64,000 bases of DNA. Origin: Maricaulis sp. Its GTDB lineage: Bacteria > Pseudomonadota > Alphaproteobacteria > Caulobacterales > Maricaulaceae. How positions within the stretch are numbered: the stretch's first letter is position 1; every line of letters starts with the position of its first letter. Positions 63,559-64,000 of the stretch are shown here, in pieces. The notes beneath the pieces are model-generated. The model was given only the letters and a program-made list of their open reading frames with translations. It was not told where the DNA came from and did not search any database. The stretch is from NCBI RefSeq assembly GCF_030149515.1, contig NZ_JASBRI010000007.1, forward strand, positions 124,001 through 188,000, given 5' to 3'. The position numbers and the translations under genes were made by a program.

Positions 63559-64000
63559 CTAGCGGCTCAGCCGTTCAGACAGCAACGGCAGCGAACGGTC
63601 CATCCGGTAATCGATCGAGGAATGGGTGCCGTGGAATTCCTCGTAAACGTGGTCGACTCCCTTTGCCGCCAGCAGCTTGTTCATCCGGCGGGCGCCATAG
63701 ACCAGATTGTACTGGTCGATATCCCCGCAATCGATGAATAGTGCCTTGAGCTGTTTCAGCCCGTCGGCCCGGGTTTCGGCGAGTGTCAGCGGGTCCCATT
63801 TCATCCACTCGGCCCAGCGTTCGGGGATGATCTCGCAAGTGTCCCGCGTCACCGGCAGCCGGATTCCCAGAAAGGCGCCGGGATCGGGATCGTAGGTCGC
63901 GGCCATGGCCAGAATCATGAGGGCGTGCAGATCGTCGCCATCCACCTTTTTCTGACTCTCAGCTTCCCAGGCCTCGATAAAGCTCTCGATCGTCCCGCCG
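63559..64000 (-). CDS. Esterase (PF00756-like), 5' part beyond window
   Basis: The frame stays open to the right edge, so only the last 147 or so residues are visible. The visible part has WAEWMKWDPLTL, LKALFIDCGDIDQYNLVYGAR with a likely catalytic Asp, and EFHGTHSSIDYRMD with the catalytic His, as in esterase D/enterochelin-esterase-like alpha/beta hydrolases. The nucleophile and start lie outside the window. The substrate is unknown. Confidence 0.75.
   Translation of the reverse strand, partial: GGTIESFIEAWEAESQKKVDGDDLHALMILAMAATYDPDPGAFLGIRLPVTRDTCEIIPERWAEWMKWDPLTLAETRADGLKQLKALFIDCGDIDQYNLVYGARRMNKLLAAKGVDHVYEEFHGTHSSIDYRMDRSLPLLSERLSR

Overview
The window is GC-rich chromosomal DNA from an alphaproteobacterium. 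The layout (ubiK diverging from lgt-midA, prs-rplY-pth-ychF, moxR-DUF58-DUF4159 diverging from DUF1285-Nudix-DUF6111-cca, petABC followed by an MTA phosphorylase and apt) and the protein styles fit the stalked or marine Caulobacterales/Maricaulales/Hyphomonadales group. That placement is inference from gene order, not from a search. No phage, integrase, transposase, CRISPR array or plasmid gene is visible. Almost everything reads as vertically inherited core or lineage-specific genome.

Layout. 1-8.9 kb: an E3 subunit gene (lpdA), a MITE-like palindromic repeat, a thioesterase, a 2-hydroxyacid dehydrogenase, a TonB-C secreted protein, a large chemoreceptor, tRNA-Met(CAT), a small membrane protein and a CBS-containing hybrid histidine kinase. 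8.5-10.2 kb: cutA diverging from queC-queE. 10.2-21.4 kb: two tandem paralogous secreted proteins, a small lipoprotein and a MoxR/Bat-like operon, back to back with DUF1285, NudL-like, DUF6111 and CCA-adding genes. 21.5-25.6 kb: a secreted unknown, hemF, a membrane protein, an unusual erythromycin-esterase-like protein and trmL. 25.6-31.8 kb: the cytochrome bc1 operon petABC, MTA phosphorylase, an LprI-like protein, GST, apt and an integral membrane protein. 31.8-41.6 kb: an S10 peptidase, rlmJ, a YadGH-like ABC exporter, PhzF, a large alpha/beta hydrolase, a crotonase, a Bcr/CflA MFS pump, and a group III truncated haemoglobin with two tiny membrane-protein genes.

41.6-55.3 kb: ychF, pth, rplY and prs; midA-lgt diverging from ubiK-ybjN-proC; acyP; an OmpR/EnvZ-type two-component pair; pgsA-uvrC diverging from a pteridine-reductase-like SDR and folB. 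55.3-64 kb: a DUF418 membrane protein, a Ca2+/Na+ antiporter preceded by a 26-codon single-TM ORF, a Nudix hydrolase, two related histidine kinases followed by an Rcp1-type receiver, a small secreted protein, a membrane protein built from an exact 105-residue internal duplication, and the C-terminal part of an esterase running off the right edge.

Themes. Signal transduction is rich (one chemoreceptor, four histidine kinases, two stand-alone receivers). Several convergent or operon-end junctions carry long, perfect GC-rich hairpins, some without a U-tract. No clear-cut new defence or biosynthetic system was found. The best leads for something undescribed are the duplicated membrane protein, the tandem secreted pair beside the Bat operon, the small-membrane-protein/haemoglobin cluster, the 26-residue protein beside the antiporter, and the kinase-kinase-receiver module.
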